From positions 1 to 62,630 of the forward strand of contig JAEUQE010000016.1 of assembly GCA_016789785.1 (NCBI GenBank): a stretch of 62,630 bases of DNA, given 5' to 3'. Position 1 is the first letter of the stretch. Every line of letters begins with the position of its first letter. The notes under the pieces are model-generated. The model did no database searches. It saw only the letters and a program-made list of their open reading frames with translations, and had not been told where the DNA came from. The DNA is from Bryobacterales bacterium. GTDB lineage: Bacteria > Acidobacteriota > Terriglobia > Bryobacterales > Bryobacteraceae. A program made the translations under genes and the position numbers. Of this stretch, positions 1 through 10,088 are shown piece after piece.

Positions 1-881
1 CGAATCTCCACCGCATCCCCGAGAATCATCTTGATGCGCCCGCTGCCCAGATCCGCGCATTCGCAACCAAGCGCCGTCGCAGCCTGCACAAACTCAACTT
101 GCGGGTGCTCCGTCACCATCGCCGCCGAATGTGCGCCCGCGCCATTCGCCGACACCAGCATGGCCGCTCCGGAGGCATGCACTTCCAATTCAAGGAAGCG
201 CTTGTTCAGCCGCCGCTCCTCTTCCAGATTCGACGTGTGAACCAGTCGCCCCTTCTTGAGGATGATTACTTCCTCGCACGTCTCTTCCACGTCGCGCAGG
301 AGATGCGAACAGAGGATCAGATGCACATCGCCGCTCGCCTTCATCTCCTTGATCAACTTCAACATTCGCTGCCGCGCGGGTGGATCAAGACCGTTGGTCG
401 GTTCATCCAGGATCACGAGCTTCGGCCCGTGCACAATCGCCTGTGCGAGCTTCACCAGTTGCTTCATGCCAAGCGAGTACGTGCTCACCTTGCGGTATCG
501 TGCCTCTCCCAACCCGACATAGAAAAGCGACTCGTGTGCCCGTTCCAGCGCTGCCTCCGATGGCAGGCCCGACAACTCAGCCATGTAGCGCACGAAGTTC
601 ACCGCGCTCAGATGTCCGAGAAACGAGTCGTTCTCCGGCATGTAGCCGATCAGCGAGCGAATGCGGCGTGCGTCGTGGCGTATGTCGAGGCCGAAGACCC
701 GCGCTGTCCCCGCCGATGGCGGATAGAAGCCAAGCAGCGTGTTGATCAACGTGGATTTGCCCGCCCCATTCGGTCCAAGCAGACCAATGGTGCGGGCCTT
801 CAAAGAGCCGGTGAGGCTCTGCAAGATGTCGCGCTTGCCGAGCCTCACCGATAGATTGTCGAGTTCGATGACGGAAGTCAT
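1..881 (-). CDS. ABC transporter ATP-binding protein (partial, runs off the window)
   Basis: This is the nucleotide-binding subunit of an ABC transporter, probably an ABC-2/Nat-type exporter whose permease lies beyond position 1. Translating from the ATG at 881 gives Walker [10 protein letters not shown] at about residues 36-44, the variant signature SLGMKQ, and Walker B with LDEPTNGLD, followed by a switch-histidine segment ILCSH. The SLGMKQ form rather than LSGGQ is typical of drug, antibiotic or Nat-like exporters. The start overlaps the stop of the upstream anti-sigma/FecR gene in an ATGA, so the two are probably translationally coupled. The C-terminus is missing. The substrate cannot be told from the ATPase. 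Confidence 0.9.
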   Translation of the reverse strand, partial: MTSVIELDNLSVRLGKRDILQSLTGSLKARTIGLLGPNGAGKSTLINTLLGFYPPSAGTARVFGLDIRHDARRIRSLIGYMPENDSFLGHLSAVNFVRYMAELSGLPSEAALERAHESLFYVGLGEARYRKVSTYSLGMKQLVKLAQAIVHGPKLVILDEPTNGLDPPARQRMLKLIKEMKASGDVHLILCSHLLRDVEETCEEVIILKKGRLVHTSNLEEERRLNKRFLELEVHASGAAMLVSANGAGAHSAAMVTEHPQVEFVQAATALGCECADLGSGRIKMILGDAVEI

Positions 882-3376
882 TTCCCTTGTCTCATCAAGT
901 TGAATATTCCACCCGGCCCGCCACTCAGCAGCATCGCTGGATTGAGTCCCGCGAATGTGCCTAGAGTGGATACCGTGATTCGATCCGTGTCGCCGTAGAA
1001 CGCGAGCACCGCGGGCTGCGTGTCACGCAGCATCTGAATCGCCTGCTTCTGTTCCGGTGTCGCGAAACCCTCTATCTGATCGGCAACCGGCGCCAGAACT
1101 CCGCCGAGATTGTGATACAACACACCCGAGAAGTTCGGATTCGTGCCGAACGGCAACTGCTGCCGGAACTTCTCTGACCGCACCAGCGTGTAGCCAGTCT
1201 GCCGGTTCTGAATCGCTTGCGTGAGCAGCACACGGCTTGCGGAGGCCACCAGATAGTTGTCAACGAAGGTGTAGTGCGCTTCGAACGGCAGCTTCTCCCA
1301 GGAGATCTGATAGAAGGTCCGCCCGCCGGTCTGCTCACTCTTCAGCTTCGCTTTGCCGGACTGCGGCGGCGCGCTCACATTGAACGCTTCCACCAGTTTC
1401 TCGATGCTCGCCTGCAATCGCTGTTGCGAGTTCACTTCCACTGCGAGCTTCCAACTCGGATTCGGGAAAATGGGTCCGTCGACCGCGAACGTCGCCTCCG
1501 CGCCAAGCGGCCCTGCGAGATCGTCGAGCACTCTCATTCCACTCCGCCGTTCGAAATCAGCCAGTGTGACATCGAAGTTCCCACTGCCCTGCCGCGCCCA
1601 CTGGAACAGCTCTTCCACCATCGCGCGAGGCTGCTTCACCACGATCGATGCCGCCACTCCCGCGTCCGGCGAAACGAAGCTCAGTGTGCCCATCGGGCCC
1701 GGAGCGCCAAGCCACGCCGCGACCCCTTTGCGAGCGCCGGCGAAGTTCACCGTCAGCCGGTTGTCCGTCTTGCCGCCGATGTCGCGCCGCTCAAACATAA
1801 GATACTGGCCATTCTCAAAGCCGAAGCCCGCGGGGTTGCGCGAGACATTAGTCTTAACGAATTCCGCCGCGAATTGTTCCATGTTGGCGCACATTACCCA
1901 TCCAGCGCCGTTCGCGTACGCCTGCTCCACGCGTTGCCGCAGACCCGTGGATGCCGCGCCGCCCCGCTGCACGATCGCTTCCATCGACCGTACTCGCGCC
2001 AGGTCCGATGACACCACAAGCACGCCGTTGCGGATCGCAAATGGCAACTCCTGCGCAATGCCGGCGGCCTTGCTGTACCGGTCGATGAACGCGCGCAGCC
2101 CCGCCTCGTTCTTGGCCTCCGCGATCAACACCGGATCCATATCGCGCGTGGAGCCGCCAATCGTGAGGATGATCTCCTCGCCAATGTAGGAAGACAGTTC
2201 CTTGATCATGTCGAGGAGTTGATCCACATTGCGGCGAAGAGAGGCATTCTCCTTCGCATTCCACCATTCGGTGAGAACGCCATTCGATCGCAGGCGTTCG
2301 TCGAAGATGCGCTTGGCTTCCACAAGCTGTACCGACATGTTCGGAACCGCCGCGAAGATGCGCGTGTCTTCGGGAACAAACCGCAGCATTCGCGAGTGAT
2401 ATCGCAGTCCCGTGGAAGGAATCGTGTCGAACCGCTTCTGCAGCGCATTCAATTCGCCCAACAGCGCAAGATAGCGGGCAGCATCCCTGCTCCAGGTGAC
2501 TTCAGCTTCCACGGGCACTCTGCCGAGCGCTTCATGCGTGGTCGCCTGGCCGCCTGGCTTCAAACTCTCGGACCGCCCAGCATGGTCCACCTGTACTTCG
2601 CCCTCCACCACCGACACGCGTGAGCCGAGCGTTCCGCGATTCACGGAGAAGATGGTGCCCTTCACGGATACCAGTCCATCGCCCGTCGCAACCTGCAGCT
2701 TGCCGTTTTTCTGTGTCGCCGCCTGCACGATGATGTGCCCGCGCTCCAATTGGATCGTCGTGCCCCGCCAGCCGCGCGACACCGTCAGTTCCGCGCGTTC
2801 ATTCATCTCGATGCGCGAACCATCGGCCAGCCGCAGCACCGCGCGCGACCCCGCGGCAGTACGAATGTCATCGTTGTTCTGAAGCTCCGCGGCTTCACCG
2901 ATCGGCAGTGATCCATTGGCCGTTCCCCGGTAGAGCATTCCTTCCGCGGAGACAACGGTCGCCTGCACACCTGCTTGCGGACCCCAAATCGACAGCGCGC
3001 CGAACGCGGTCGCGCCAACCGAGATCAATGCCGCCGCGGCGATTGCCCATCGATGCCCTGACGTCGAAGGTTTCCTTCCGGTCACGATGGGCCGCACCTT
3101 CGAGTTTGTACCGCGTGCCTGATCCAGCGCCCTCCGGCAGGGGATGCACTCGCGTACATGATCCTCCAGCAGCATGCGCCGCGCATCGGACAGTGTGCGC
3201 TGCAAGTAGGAGGGGATCAGGCTTTGGAAATCCTCGCAACCCCGGATCTTGTCCACCCCGGCCGTGCCAGGGCCGAACAGTTTCTGCTGCACCCGCTCGC
3301 GGGCTTCATTCACCGTGGAAGCGTCCGGCGTTTCCTTCTCGATGCTGTTCAGCAGTTCGTCGAATTTGTTCGTCAT
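878..3376 (-). CDS. Transmembrane zinc-type anti-sigma factor fused to a FecR domain and a large C-terminal domain
   Basis: A membrane protein of 832 aa. The N-terminus carries a zinc anti-sigma (ZAS) pattern, C47-X25-H73-X3-C77-X2-C80, expected to hold the ECF sigma factor encoded 11 bases upstream. One membrane span follows at about residues 109-131. An extracytoplasmic FecR-like segment lies at about 140-290 ([26 protein letters not shown]). About 500 residues follow that I cannot place firmly; they recall the DUF3352 type. The start has AAGGAG seven bases upstream. Usual ZAS or FecR anti-sigmas are 200-350 aa, so the long C-terminal part is the odd feature. The stop overlaps the ABC ATPase start in an ATGA. 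Confidence 0.85.
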   Translation of the reverse strand: MTNKFDELLNSIEKETPDASTVNEARERVQQKLFGPGTAGVDKIRGCEDFQSLIPSYLQRTLSDARRMLLEDHVRECIPCRRALDQARGTNSKVRPIVTGRKPSTSGHRWAIAAAALISVGATAFGALSIWGPQAGVQATVVSAEGMLYRGTANGSLPIGEAAELQNNDDIRTAAGSRAVLRLADGSRIEMNERAELTVSRGWRGTTIQLERGHIIVQAATQKNGKLQVATGDGLVSVKGTIFSVNRGTLGSRVSVVEGEVQVDHAGRSESLKPGGQATTHEALGRVPVEAEVTWSRDAARYLALLGELNALQKRFDTIPSTGLRYHSRMLRFVPEDTRIFAAVPNMSVQLVEAKRIFDERLRSNGVLTEWWNAKENASLRRNVDQLLDMIKELSSYIGEEIILTIGGSTRDMDPVLIAEAKNEAGLRAFIDRYSKAAGIAQELPFAIRNGVLVVSSDLARVRSMEAIVQRGGAASTGLRQRVEQAYANGAGWVMCANMEQFAAEFVKTNVSRNPAGFGFENGQYLMFERRDIGGKTDNRLTVNFAGARKGVAAWLGAPGPMGTLSFVSPDAGVAASIVVKQPRAMVEELFQWARQGSGNFDVTLADFERRSGMRVLDDLAGPLGAEATFAVDGPIFPNPSWKLAVEVNSQQRLQASIEKLVEAFNVSAPPQSGKAKLKSEQTGGRTFYQISWEKLPFEAHYTFVDNYLVASASRVLLTQAIQNRQTGYTLVRSEKFRQQLPFGTNPNFSGVLYHNLGGVLAPVADQIEGFATPEQKQAIQMLRDTQPAVLAFYGDTDRITVSTLGTFAGLNPAMLLSGGPGGIFNLMRQGK

Positions 3377-3387
3377 GGCAGTGCTCC

Positions 3388-3882
3388 TTACTTGATTTCC
3401 TTCTGCAGCTTGTGCCGGATGCGGTGGATCTTCACCGCCACCAGCAACTTGTTCATACCGGTCAGTTGCGCGATGTCCTCGTTGGAGTGGCCTTCGAAGA
3501 ATCGCAGCACGAAAATCTCGGCATCTTTCGGATCGAGTTGCGCGATGGCCTGGCGAAGACGCTGCTTCAACTCCGGATCCTCGCCACTTGTGTGAGCCAC
3601 ATGGTCGAGATTGGCCGTGCCTGACATGCGATCGCGAATGAGATCGATCGAGCAGTTGATCGCCGCGCGCCGCAAGTAGCTCTCCGGCTGCAGCAGATCG
3701 CCTCCTCCCGCGTCGCGTCTCAGAAGGCGAAGAAACACCGTTTGCAGCACGTCCTCAGCGTCGGCGGCATTGCCCGTGATGCGATATGCCGTCCGGAACA
3801 CCAGGCCGTGATGCGCCTGGAAGGTCGATTCAAGCGGATGTGGAATATCGGGTATCCCTTCCTTTGCCAGGGCCAGTCGCAT
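3388..3882 (-). CDS. RNA polymerase ECF sigma factor
   Basis: An ECF sigma factor of 164 aa. Region 2 is visible as FRTAYRITGNAADAEDVLQ and region 4 as LDPKDAEIFVLRFFEGHSNE with a helix-turn-helix around IAQLTGMNKLLVAVKIHRIR. I chose the ATG at 3882 because a perfect AGGAGG lies six bases upstream; a longer reading frame from a TTG at 3906 would bury that site. It is the first gene of an operon with the anti-sigma/FecR protein and the ABC ATPase, so the anti-sigma is its likely partner. The TonB-dependent receptor upstream on the same strand ends in its own terminator and is probably transcribed separately. Confidence 0.92.
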   Translation of the reverse strand: MRLALAKEGIPDIPHPLESTFQAHHGLVFRTAYRITGNAADAEDVLQTVFLRLLRRDAGGGDLLQPESYLRRAAINCSIDLIRDRMSGTANLDHVAHTSGEDPELKQRLRQAIAQLDPKDAEIFVLRFFEGHSNEDIAQLTGMNKLLVAVKIHRIRHKLQKEIK

Positions 3883-4007
3883 GGCCTGCCTCCTCAATTC
3901 TTTCAAAGTGCTGCGACGGCGGAGTGATCTTCGCGTCGCTCTCCACCCGTCTCACACCTAAAGACAGAGCTCCGGTCCGGAAATTACAGAGGCTCGATAT
4001 TTTTCTT

Positions 4008-4050
4008 GCAGGCAAAGAAAAAGGGCAGGCCGCTGGAGAGGGCTGCCCTT
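4008..4050 (-). terminator. Rho-independent terminator of the TonB-dependent receptor gene
   Basis: Read on the minus strand, an AAGGGCAG / CTGCCCTT stem of 8 bp (arms 4043-4050 and 4021-4028) with a 14-base loop is followed at once by a T-rich run (TTTCTTT). It begins 19 bases after the receptor stop codon at 4069. It separates the receptor from the ECF sigma operon that follows on the same strand. Confidence 0.85.
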
Positions 4051-4068
4051 GGAGGAGGAAACGCGCGC

Positions 4069-7000
4069 TTAGAACGAGTAGGTCAGCGCCAACTGCACCA
4101 CGCGGCGGCCGCTCGCGGTTCCCGTGATGCGCCCGAACGTTTGTGAATTGGGGTTGTCATCGCCCGCAAAGAAGCTCGGCGTGTTGGTCGAGTTCAATGC
4201 CTCCATGCGCAACTCCACACGATGACGCTCCGTGATGCTGACGTTCTTGGTCGCGACGAAATCGAAGTTCAGGAATCGCGGCCCATAGAAGAATCGCCGG
4301 TTCAGCGTGCCCAGTTGATTCACTCCGGGGTTCGCAACGAGTTGCCCCTGGAACGCAGGCCGGTTGTCCGCGCCGACGCCGCGTCCGTCACTTCCAACGG
4401 CCGACGCCGCCACCATCACCGGACCATTGCCCGTCATGCGGAACTGCACCGCATCGCGAAGCTGTTGCCCGTCCACCAGATTGCTGACCGTGTTCAGACC
4501 CGAGCGCCGTCCGCTGTTCAGCGTCCCGCGGCCCGAAAAGTACCCGAACGGAGAGCCCGAGTTCAGCGTGAAAATGCCGCCGATCGACCATCCGCCCAAG
4601 ACGTAGTTGAGTGCGGAGTTCGCATCGCCGAAGAAACGTTGTCCGCGTCCGAAGGGCAGATCATAGAAGCCGTTCGTCTTCCAGGAGTGCCGCAGGTCAA
4701 ACGGAGTGACCGAGCGTTCAATCGAGCCATTGTTGATATCGAGGAACGGTTCGAAGCGCGCCTGGGCATCGCCGGCGGCATCGCTGATGTTCTTCGAGAG
4801 CACGTAGTTCGATTGAAGCTGGATCCCGTTGGAGTAGCGCCGGCTGAAGTCGATCTGCAGCGAATGATAGTTGGCATTCGAGTAGTTCGTCATCATGTTG
4901 GTACCCAGCGCATTGATGTTCTGAAAGAAGTTCACGTTGCCATTGATCCGGTTCACCTGATAGAACTCCGCCAGGGAGCCTACCTGCCCGGTCTCAATCA
5001 GCAAGCGTACGTTCGCGTTGTTGAGGTTGCCGCCTCCCGGAAGCGCTTCGATGAAGGGCAGCCGCTGACTTCCCGCCACGTTCGCGTTGAAGGCCGGGTT
5101 GAAGCCAAGCCCCGCCGCGGCGGACGCATTGCCATTCCCCAGAGCGCGGCGGAAATCATCCAGCAGTCCGCCGATGATCACCTGATTGTAGTCGAAGGCG
5201 CGGAATTGCTTCGTGGCCTTGTTGCCCACATACGCTACCTGCAGCACGCCCTTCCACATCTCCCTCTGCACGCTCAAGTTCCATTGCGTGACGTACGGGG
5301 TCACCAGGCCTGGGTCCGGCATCGCTAGCGCGTTGCCCGCCGGGTTCAGCAGGTAGTTGTCGCGGAAGGTGCGCGGCACGCGATAGGTAGGCGTTGCAAG
5401 CGAAGGCAGGTTCGGCAGGCGATCGACGAGGTCCACGCGCGAGGACCCGAGTACGAGACCCGCATTCGTTCCCACACTGTTATCCACGGACCGGATGAAC
5501 TCGTCGTTGGCATAGTGGAAGCTCACGCCCGCGCGCACCGATGTCTTTGCCATCGGCTGCCAAGTCAAGCCAATGTTCGGCGCGAAGTTGTTGAGGTCCT
5601 TCTTATACCATGGCCTGCCAACCTTCTTGCCCGCGAAATCGAGTGTGCCCTCGGAACTGAGCAATGTCCGGATCGGGTTGCCATCAATGAGTTGCGGAAG
5701 GAGCACCAGTGCGTCCAGTTCGTCTACCGGCGCGAAGTAGTCCCATCGCAGACCCATGGCAAGCGTCAGGTTGCGGCGAATCTTGTAGGTGTCGTTCAAA
5801 TAGAACGCGAGGTTGTCCAAACGGAAGTTCCGCCGTGTGGCCGCACCCGGCACGAACCCCGACGTTGTGCTGGTGACGTTGAAGGTCTGCGCCACGCTTG
5901 CCAGGTAGCCGGTAAACAGCGTCGCATAGGCATAGGCGCCAGCACGATCCTGCGCCCGAACGCCGGGAAGCGCCGCGTCGATGTTCAGCGAATTCGCCGC
6001 GCTGAGCCCGATGCCGTACGTCGGAATGTTGCCTGCGTCGTTGAACGATTGCACGTTGATCCGCTGGCCCTGGAAGCCGAACTGCAGGTTATGCTTCCCC
6101 CGGAAATAGCTCGAGTTGTTCTGATAATTGTAGGTGTCCGTGTAACGGCCTTGCGCACGGAACGTATTCAGCGGGTTGCTTACGAACGGCACTCCGATGA
6201 TTGCGTTCGGAAACTGCTCCGAGGTGCCGAACACCGCCGGCGCGACGTTGAATCCACCGCGTGCCTCATTGGTGAAGTTCGCCGACGGGCTCCACCGCCA
6301 TGTCGCCGACCACAGCCTCGTCGCATTGTCGTTCGATACTTTCGGAATCAGAGAGTAGTCGTTCGCCAGATCCGGCCGGTCCAGGATGTCGCGATTCCAG
6401 AGGTGCGTGACGCTGATGTTGTGCTTCGTCGAGAGCGAGTAGTCGCCCTTGATCGTAAAGTTGTCGCGAGTACGATTGTTGCGGATCAGGAAGCTGTATC
6501 CCCCCGTGTTCAACGTGTCGCCAATGTCGTTGCGGTTGATGCGCGAGGCGTCGGGAATCTGGCTCATCAACTGTGTGAAGAACGCGTTTAGCGGCGTGGA
6601 TGCGACATTGCGGAAGTTCGTGGAAAGGATGTTGCCGGCGTTGTCCCGGTACTTGAAAATGCCGTTGCGCGCGTCCTCCCGGAAAATCGTCCGATTCGCC
6701 GTGCTCTGCTGCCGCAACCGGAACGCCTCGTAGTTCGTATAGAAGAACAGCTTGTTCTTCATAATGGGGCCGCCCAGCGACCCGCCCATCTGGTTCTGGT
6801 TGAGAAAAGGCTGCCGCACGTTGTTGCGATTGTTGAACCACGTGTTCGAAGCGAGCGCGTTGTTGCGATTCTGCCAGATGGCCTTCCCGTGAAATTCGTT
6901 GGTCCCGCTCTTGGTGGTGAACGCGATTTGCGACGCTCCGCCACCGAGCGCCGGGTTGGCGTTCGACGTCACCAGCGTCACTTCTTCCACTTGATCAAGA

Positions 7001-7617
7001 AGCAGCAGGTTGGGGAGAAAGTCATTCGTATTCGTACGGATGAAGTTGTCCTGAATGTTGACGCCATCAATCGTGATATTGGAGTACGACGGCCGCAGAC
7101 CATTGATCGCCGTGTTGGTCCGGCTGTTGCTCCCAATACCTGGTTGCGTGGTCAGCAGTCCCAGTGGGCTGCGATTCGCCGTGGGCAGCCGTGTCAGTTG
7201 CGAGTTCGTGACCGTGGACGCAATCTCCACGTTCGCCGTTTGCACCGCGGCGCTGTTGGCCACCACTTCCACTGTTTCCGCGACCGAACTCAACTCCAGT
7301 GAAATCGCCTGCAACGCGGTCTCAAGGCCACCATCCACCTTCACGCGGCGCGTCACTGAGACGCGAAAACCGCCTTTCTCGACCTTGACATCGTACAAAC
7401 CGCCGCGAATTCCAGCGAGATTGAAGATGCCCGCACTCGACGATCTCGTCTCGTAGAGTGCTTCGTTTGCGCCAGTCAACGACACCTGGATTGCGGCATC
7501 GGGAACCGGTGCACCAGTCTGATCCATCACCAGACCGCTGATGCGGCCCAACCCTTGCGCATGAAGCGCAGCGGCGGAAATCACCAACAACACCAACACA
7601 GATCGTAAGCGAGACAC
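4069..7617 (-). CDS. TonB-dependent receptor-like outer-membrane protein with carboxypeptidase-regulatory domain (Oar-like)
   Basis: An outer-membrane beta-barrel of 1182 aa. A signal peptide (residues 1-20, LVLLVISAAALHA) leads into a carboxypeptidase-regulatory-like beta domain at about 25-105 (GRISGLVMDQTGAPVPDAAI), a plug domain at about 115-225 (INGLRPSYSNITIDGVNIQD), and a long barrel ending in the aromatic residue typical of outer-membrane proteins (LALTYSF). Its size and domain order match the Oar-like receptors that are expanded in Acidobacteriota and are thought to import large or polymeric substrates. The start is a GTG with AGGAGG eight bases upstream. The substrate is unknown; neighbours give no direct hint beyond the downstream ECF/FecR-like regulators. 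Confidence 0.92.
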   Translation of the reverse strand: MSRLRSVLVLLVISAAALHAQGLGRISGLVMDQTGAPVPDAAIQVSLTGANEALYETRSSSAGIFNLAGIRGGLYDVKVEKGGFRVSVTRRVKVDGGLETALQAISLELSSVAETVEVVANSAAVQTANVEIASTVTNSQLTRLPTANRSPLGLLTTQPGIGSNSRTNTAINGLRPSYSNITIDGVNIQDNFIRTNTNDFLPNLLLLDQVEEVTLVTSNANPALGGGASQIAFTTKSGTNEFHGKAIWQNRNNALASNTWFNNRNNVRQPFLNQNQMGGSLGGPIMKNKLFFYTNYEAFRLRQQSTANRTIFREDARNGIFKYRDNAGNILSTNFRNVASTPLNAFFTQLMSQIPDASRINRNDIGDTLNTGGYSFLIRNNRTRDNFTIKGDYSLSTKHNISVTHLWNRDILDRPDLANDYSLIPKVSNDNATRLWSATWRWSPSANFTNEARGGFNVAPAVFGTSEQFPNAIIGVPFVSNPLNTFRAQGRYTDTYNYQNNSSYFRGKHNLQFGFQGQRINVQSFNDAGNIPTYGIGLSAANSLNIDAALPGVRAQDRAGAYAYATLFTGYLASVAQTFNVTSTTSGFVPGAATRRNFRLDNLAFYLNDTYKIRRNLTLAMGLRWDYFAPVDELDALVLLPQLIDGNPIRTLLSSEGTLDFAGKKVGRPWYKKDLNNFAPNIGLTWQPMAKTSVRAGVSFHYANDEFIRSVDNSVGTNAGLVLGSSRVDLVDRLPNLPSLATPTYRVPRTFRDNYLLNPAGNALAMPDPGLVTPYVTQWNLSVQREMWKGVLQVAYVGNKATKQFRAFDYNQVIIGGLLDDFRRALGNGNASAAAGLGFNPAFNANVAGSQRLPFIEALPGGGNLNNANVRLLIETGQVGSLAEFYQVNRINGNVNFFQNINALGTNMMTNYSNANYHSLQIDFSRRYSNGIQLQSNYVLSKNISDAAGDAQARFEPFLDINNGSIERSVTPFDLRHSWKTNGFYDLPFGRGQRFFGDANSALNYVLGGWSIGGIFTLNSGSPFGYFSGRGTLNSGRRSGLNTVSNLVDGQQLRDAVQFRMTGNGPVMVAASAVGSDGRGVGADNRPAFQGQLVANPGVNQLGTLNRRFFYGPRFLNFDFVATKNVSITERHRVELRMEALNSTNTPSFFAGDDNPNSQTFGRITGTASGRRVVQLALTYSF

Positions 7618-8064
7618 GCTCGGACCTCCTGAGTTTACAAGTAATCTCTAGAGGTTAACATGTGTTACGTTACCTCGGCGCGTGAGAATTGTCCAACCTG
7701 TCCAAGCCAAGAGCATCCTCAGAAGGGAAGAGGGCGAGGCGGTGTGCATTTGCGGCGATTGAGAAGCGCGAGGCCATCATGGAGCGGCGTCGCGTCCGAT
7801 CGATCCTGAGTTTCGATGGTGATTTCGACCGTTGGCCGGGTCTCCAAAGGATCCACCGAATATAAGCGAAGGGTTGTTGCGATTCGCTGTCAGAAGGCGG
7901 TCTGTCCGAGCGGACTTGAGCCACTCCCCGCGGAACTTCGTTGACAACAGACATCTCGTGCGCCGCTGGATGGGTCTTGCATAACCTCGCGGAACACCAC
8001 GCGGAAGCCTCACTCCACGCTGTGCGCGCCTCCTACCGCGCGCCAATCCTGATACATTCGCCTT
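7618..8064. other. Intergenic region between two divergent genes
   Basis: No convincing gene lies here. The open frames on the minus strand (7670-7954, 7777-8076) have arginine- and serine-rich composition and no recognisable motif. The region contains an imperfect inverted repeat, GAGGTTAAC...GTTACCTC (about 7651-7676), 34-59 bases upstream of the receptor start, and the leaderless-type -10 box of the downstream MBL gene. Confidence 0.5.
8053..8058 (+). promoter_or_regulatory. -10 box TACATT, leaderless-type
   Basis: TACATT lies exactly six bases before the ATG at 8065 and no Shine-Dalgarno is present. This fits a transcript starting at or next to the start codon. The same arrangement recurs elsewhere in the window. 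Confidence 0.6.
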
Positions 8065-10014
8065 ATGCCCAGCCACTCCCGCCGTAGCTTCCTCAAATCC
8101 GCGCCGCTGGCCGCCGCTGCCCCTGCCGCATCACCAGCCGCCGAGACATCGAAAAAGCCTGCCCGCCGCGCTCGATTCACTCCCGGCGGCGCACCTCGCA
8201 GGCTGTCGGACAACCTGTGGCTCTTCGCCGACACCTGCAATGTCTACATCGTCAAAGAAGGGAATCGCTGCGTCCTGATCGACTTCGGCTCCGGGAAGAT
8301 TCTCGACCACCTGCGCGACCTCGGAATCTCGCACGTCGATTGGATCCTGCACACCCATCATCATCGCGATCAGTGCCAGGGTGACCTACTCGCAGCCGAG
8401 CGCAAGATCCCCATCGCTGTCCCCGCTCATGAGCATCACCTCTTCGCCGATGCCGAGAACTTCTGGCGCAATCGCCGCGTCTTCCACCTCTATTACGTTC
8501 GCAACGACTTCAACACCATCACCGAGAACATCCCCGTCGCGCGCGCCCTCGCCGACTACTCAACTTTCCGTTGGGGCAAGACGGACTTCTTCATCCTTCC
8601 CACACCAGGGCACACTCTCGGAGCCATCACCATGCTTGCCTCCATCGACGGCAAGCGTGTCGCGTTCTCCGGCGATCTCATCTATGCTCCCGGCAAGATT
8701 CAGAACCTCTACGACACGCAGATCAACTACGGTGGCGCCGAAGGCATCGACCTCGGCATCTACTCGCTCTCGCGCTTGCGTGAACAGAAGCCCGAAATGT
8801 TGTGTCCCTCGCATGGCGATCCCATGGCAGACCCGGATGACAGCATCACCCAAACGATCAAGCGCCTCACGGACTACTACCGCTTCCAGACCGGTAACGA
8901 CCCGAGTGAGGAGAACAAGGCCTACGCCGTCAGCCCGCACTTGATCTGCGCCTACCAAACCACTTCCAGCTTTTACGCGATCGTCAGCAACAGCGGCAAA
9001 GCCATGTTCATTGACTACGGCTCCGCGTCCGGCATCCACTTCGGCAACTTCGAACGCGCCACCGCCACCACGGACCGCATGCGGTTCGTTGAACACAACA
9101 TTGGACCACTGCGCCGTGACTTCGGCGTCAAGTCCGTCGATGTCGCCATGCCCAGCCACATGCACGACGATCACATGAACGGCTTCCCCCATCTCACGCG
9201 CCATCACGGCACCAAGATCTGGTGCTACGAGAACATGGTGGACATCTTCGAGAATCCGCGCGGCCACAATCTGGGCTGCACGCTTGGCGAGGCATTCAAG
9301 GTTGACCGGTCCTTCAAACACGGTGAGAAGTTCCGGTGGGAAGAGTACGAGTTCGAAATCACCCATTCGCCCGGCCACACCGAGTATCAGATGGCATTGT
9401 TCGTAACCATTGACGGCAGTCGCGTAGCGTTCACGGGCGATGCCTTCTTCCCGAACCCCCGCAACGACGGAACTCTGCGCCACAACCTGATCTTCCGCAA
9501 TCATGTGGAGAACGACAGCCACTTGAAGTCGATCCACAATCTGATCGCGCACGAGCCCACTCTGATTGCTCCGGGACACGGCAGACCGTACCCCGTTGAC
9601 AAGCAGATCATGCTTGCCACCGAGCAAAAGTTCCGCACGCAGCAGAAGTACTTCTTCGATCTGCTGCCGCAGGGCGAGACCGATTTCGGTCTCGATCCAA
9701 GCTGGGTGAAGCTCTATCCCTATCAGATGCTGCTGAAACCGGGGAGTACGCAGCAGGCCGAAGTTCGCGTGCAGAACTACCGGCCAGAGGCGATGAAGAT
9801 GGAGGTCGCTTTGATCGCTCCCGCGGAATGGAAGATTGAGCCAGATGTGCTGACGTTCCAGGCTCCGGCCAAGGGCCACGCACACGCCCGCTTCAAGATC
9901 ACGGTTCCGGCGTCATGGGTGCCGCCCTCGCCGCGCATCGCAATCGCCGCGGATGTGCGGGCGGGCGGCCGCTATCTCGGACAGATCACCGAAGCCGTGG
10001 TGGACATTGGCTGA
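8065..10014 (+). CDS. Tat-exported protein with two metallo-beta-lactamase domains
   Basis: A 649 aa protein with a twin-arginine signal (RRSFLKSAPLAAAA). Two MBL folds follow in tandem. Domain 1 has H98-x-H100-x-D102 but Gln at 103 in place of the usual His, plus H183, D204 and H250. Domain 2 has the full H365-x-H367-x-D369-H370 set plus H438, D459 and H505. A beta-rich C-terminal segment of about 120 residues ends the protein. Both domains keep PGH and GD motifs, so both could bind a dinuclear metal centre in the periplasm. It is probably a hydrolase of unknown substrate. The start is leaderless-type. No obvious operon partner; the following gene has its own promoter. Confidence 0.88.
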   Translation: MPSHSRRSFLKSAPLAAAAPAASPAAETSKKPARRARFTPGGAPRRLSDNLWLFADTCNVYIVKEGNRCVLIDFGSGKILDHLRDLGISHVDWILHTHHHRDQCQGDLLAAERKIPIAVPAHEHHLFADAENFWRNRRVFHLYYVRNDFNTITENIPVARALADYSTFRWGKTDFFILPTPGHTLGAITMLASIDGKRVAFSGDLIYAPGKIQNLYDTQINYGGAEGIDLGIYSLSRLREQKPEMLCPSHGDPMADPDDSITQTIKRLTDYYRFQTGNDPSEENKAYAVSPHLICAYQTTSSFYAIVSNSGKAMFIDYGSASGIHFGNFERATATTDRMRFVEHNIGPLRRDFGVKSVDVAMPSHMHDDHMNGFPHLTRHHGTKIWCYENMVDIFENPRGHNLGCTLGEAFKVDRSFKHGEKFRWEEYEFEITHSPGHTEYQMALFVTIDGSRVAFTGDAFFPNPRNDGTLRHNLIFRNHVENDSHLKSIHNLIAHEPTLIAPGHGRPYPVDKQIMLATEQKFRTQQKYFFDLLPQGETDFGLDPSWVKLYPYQMLLKPGSTQQAEVRVQNYRPEAMKMEVALIAPAEWKIEPDVLTFQAPAKGHAHARFKITVPASWVPPSPRIAIAADVRAGGRYLGQITEAVVDIG

Positions 10015-10053
10015 AATCGAAGAAATGCCGTAAATCCGCTTTTCTGGCATCGT

Positions 10054-10082
10054 TTGCGAAAATGGCAGAATCGCGGTAGCGT
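10054..10082 (+). promoter_or_regulatory. Promoter of the AbrB/PIN toxin-antitoxin pair
   Basis: A -35-like TTGCGA (10054-10059), a 17-base spacer and a -10 box TAGCGT (10077-10082) precede the antitoxin ATG, which begins six bases after the -10 box. This again indicates a leaderless message. Confidence 0.6.
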
Positions 10083-10088
10083 GGAAGC

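Noticed and set aside
4222..5328. 368-codon plus-strand frame within the TonB-dependent receptor
   Set aside because: Shadow of the receptor barrel; Arg/Val-rich, no start signal.
8560..9885. 441-codon open frame on the minus strand
   Set aside because: It lies wholly antisense to the MBL gene, has no start signal and no recognisable motif. Long antisense frames are expected in high-GC coding sequence.
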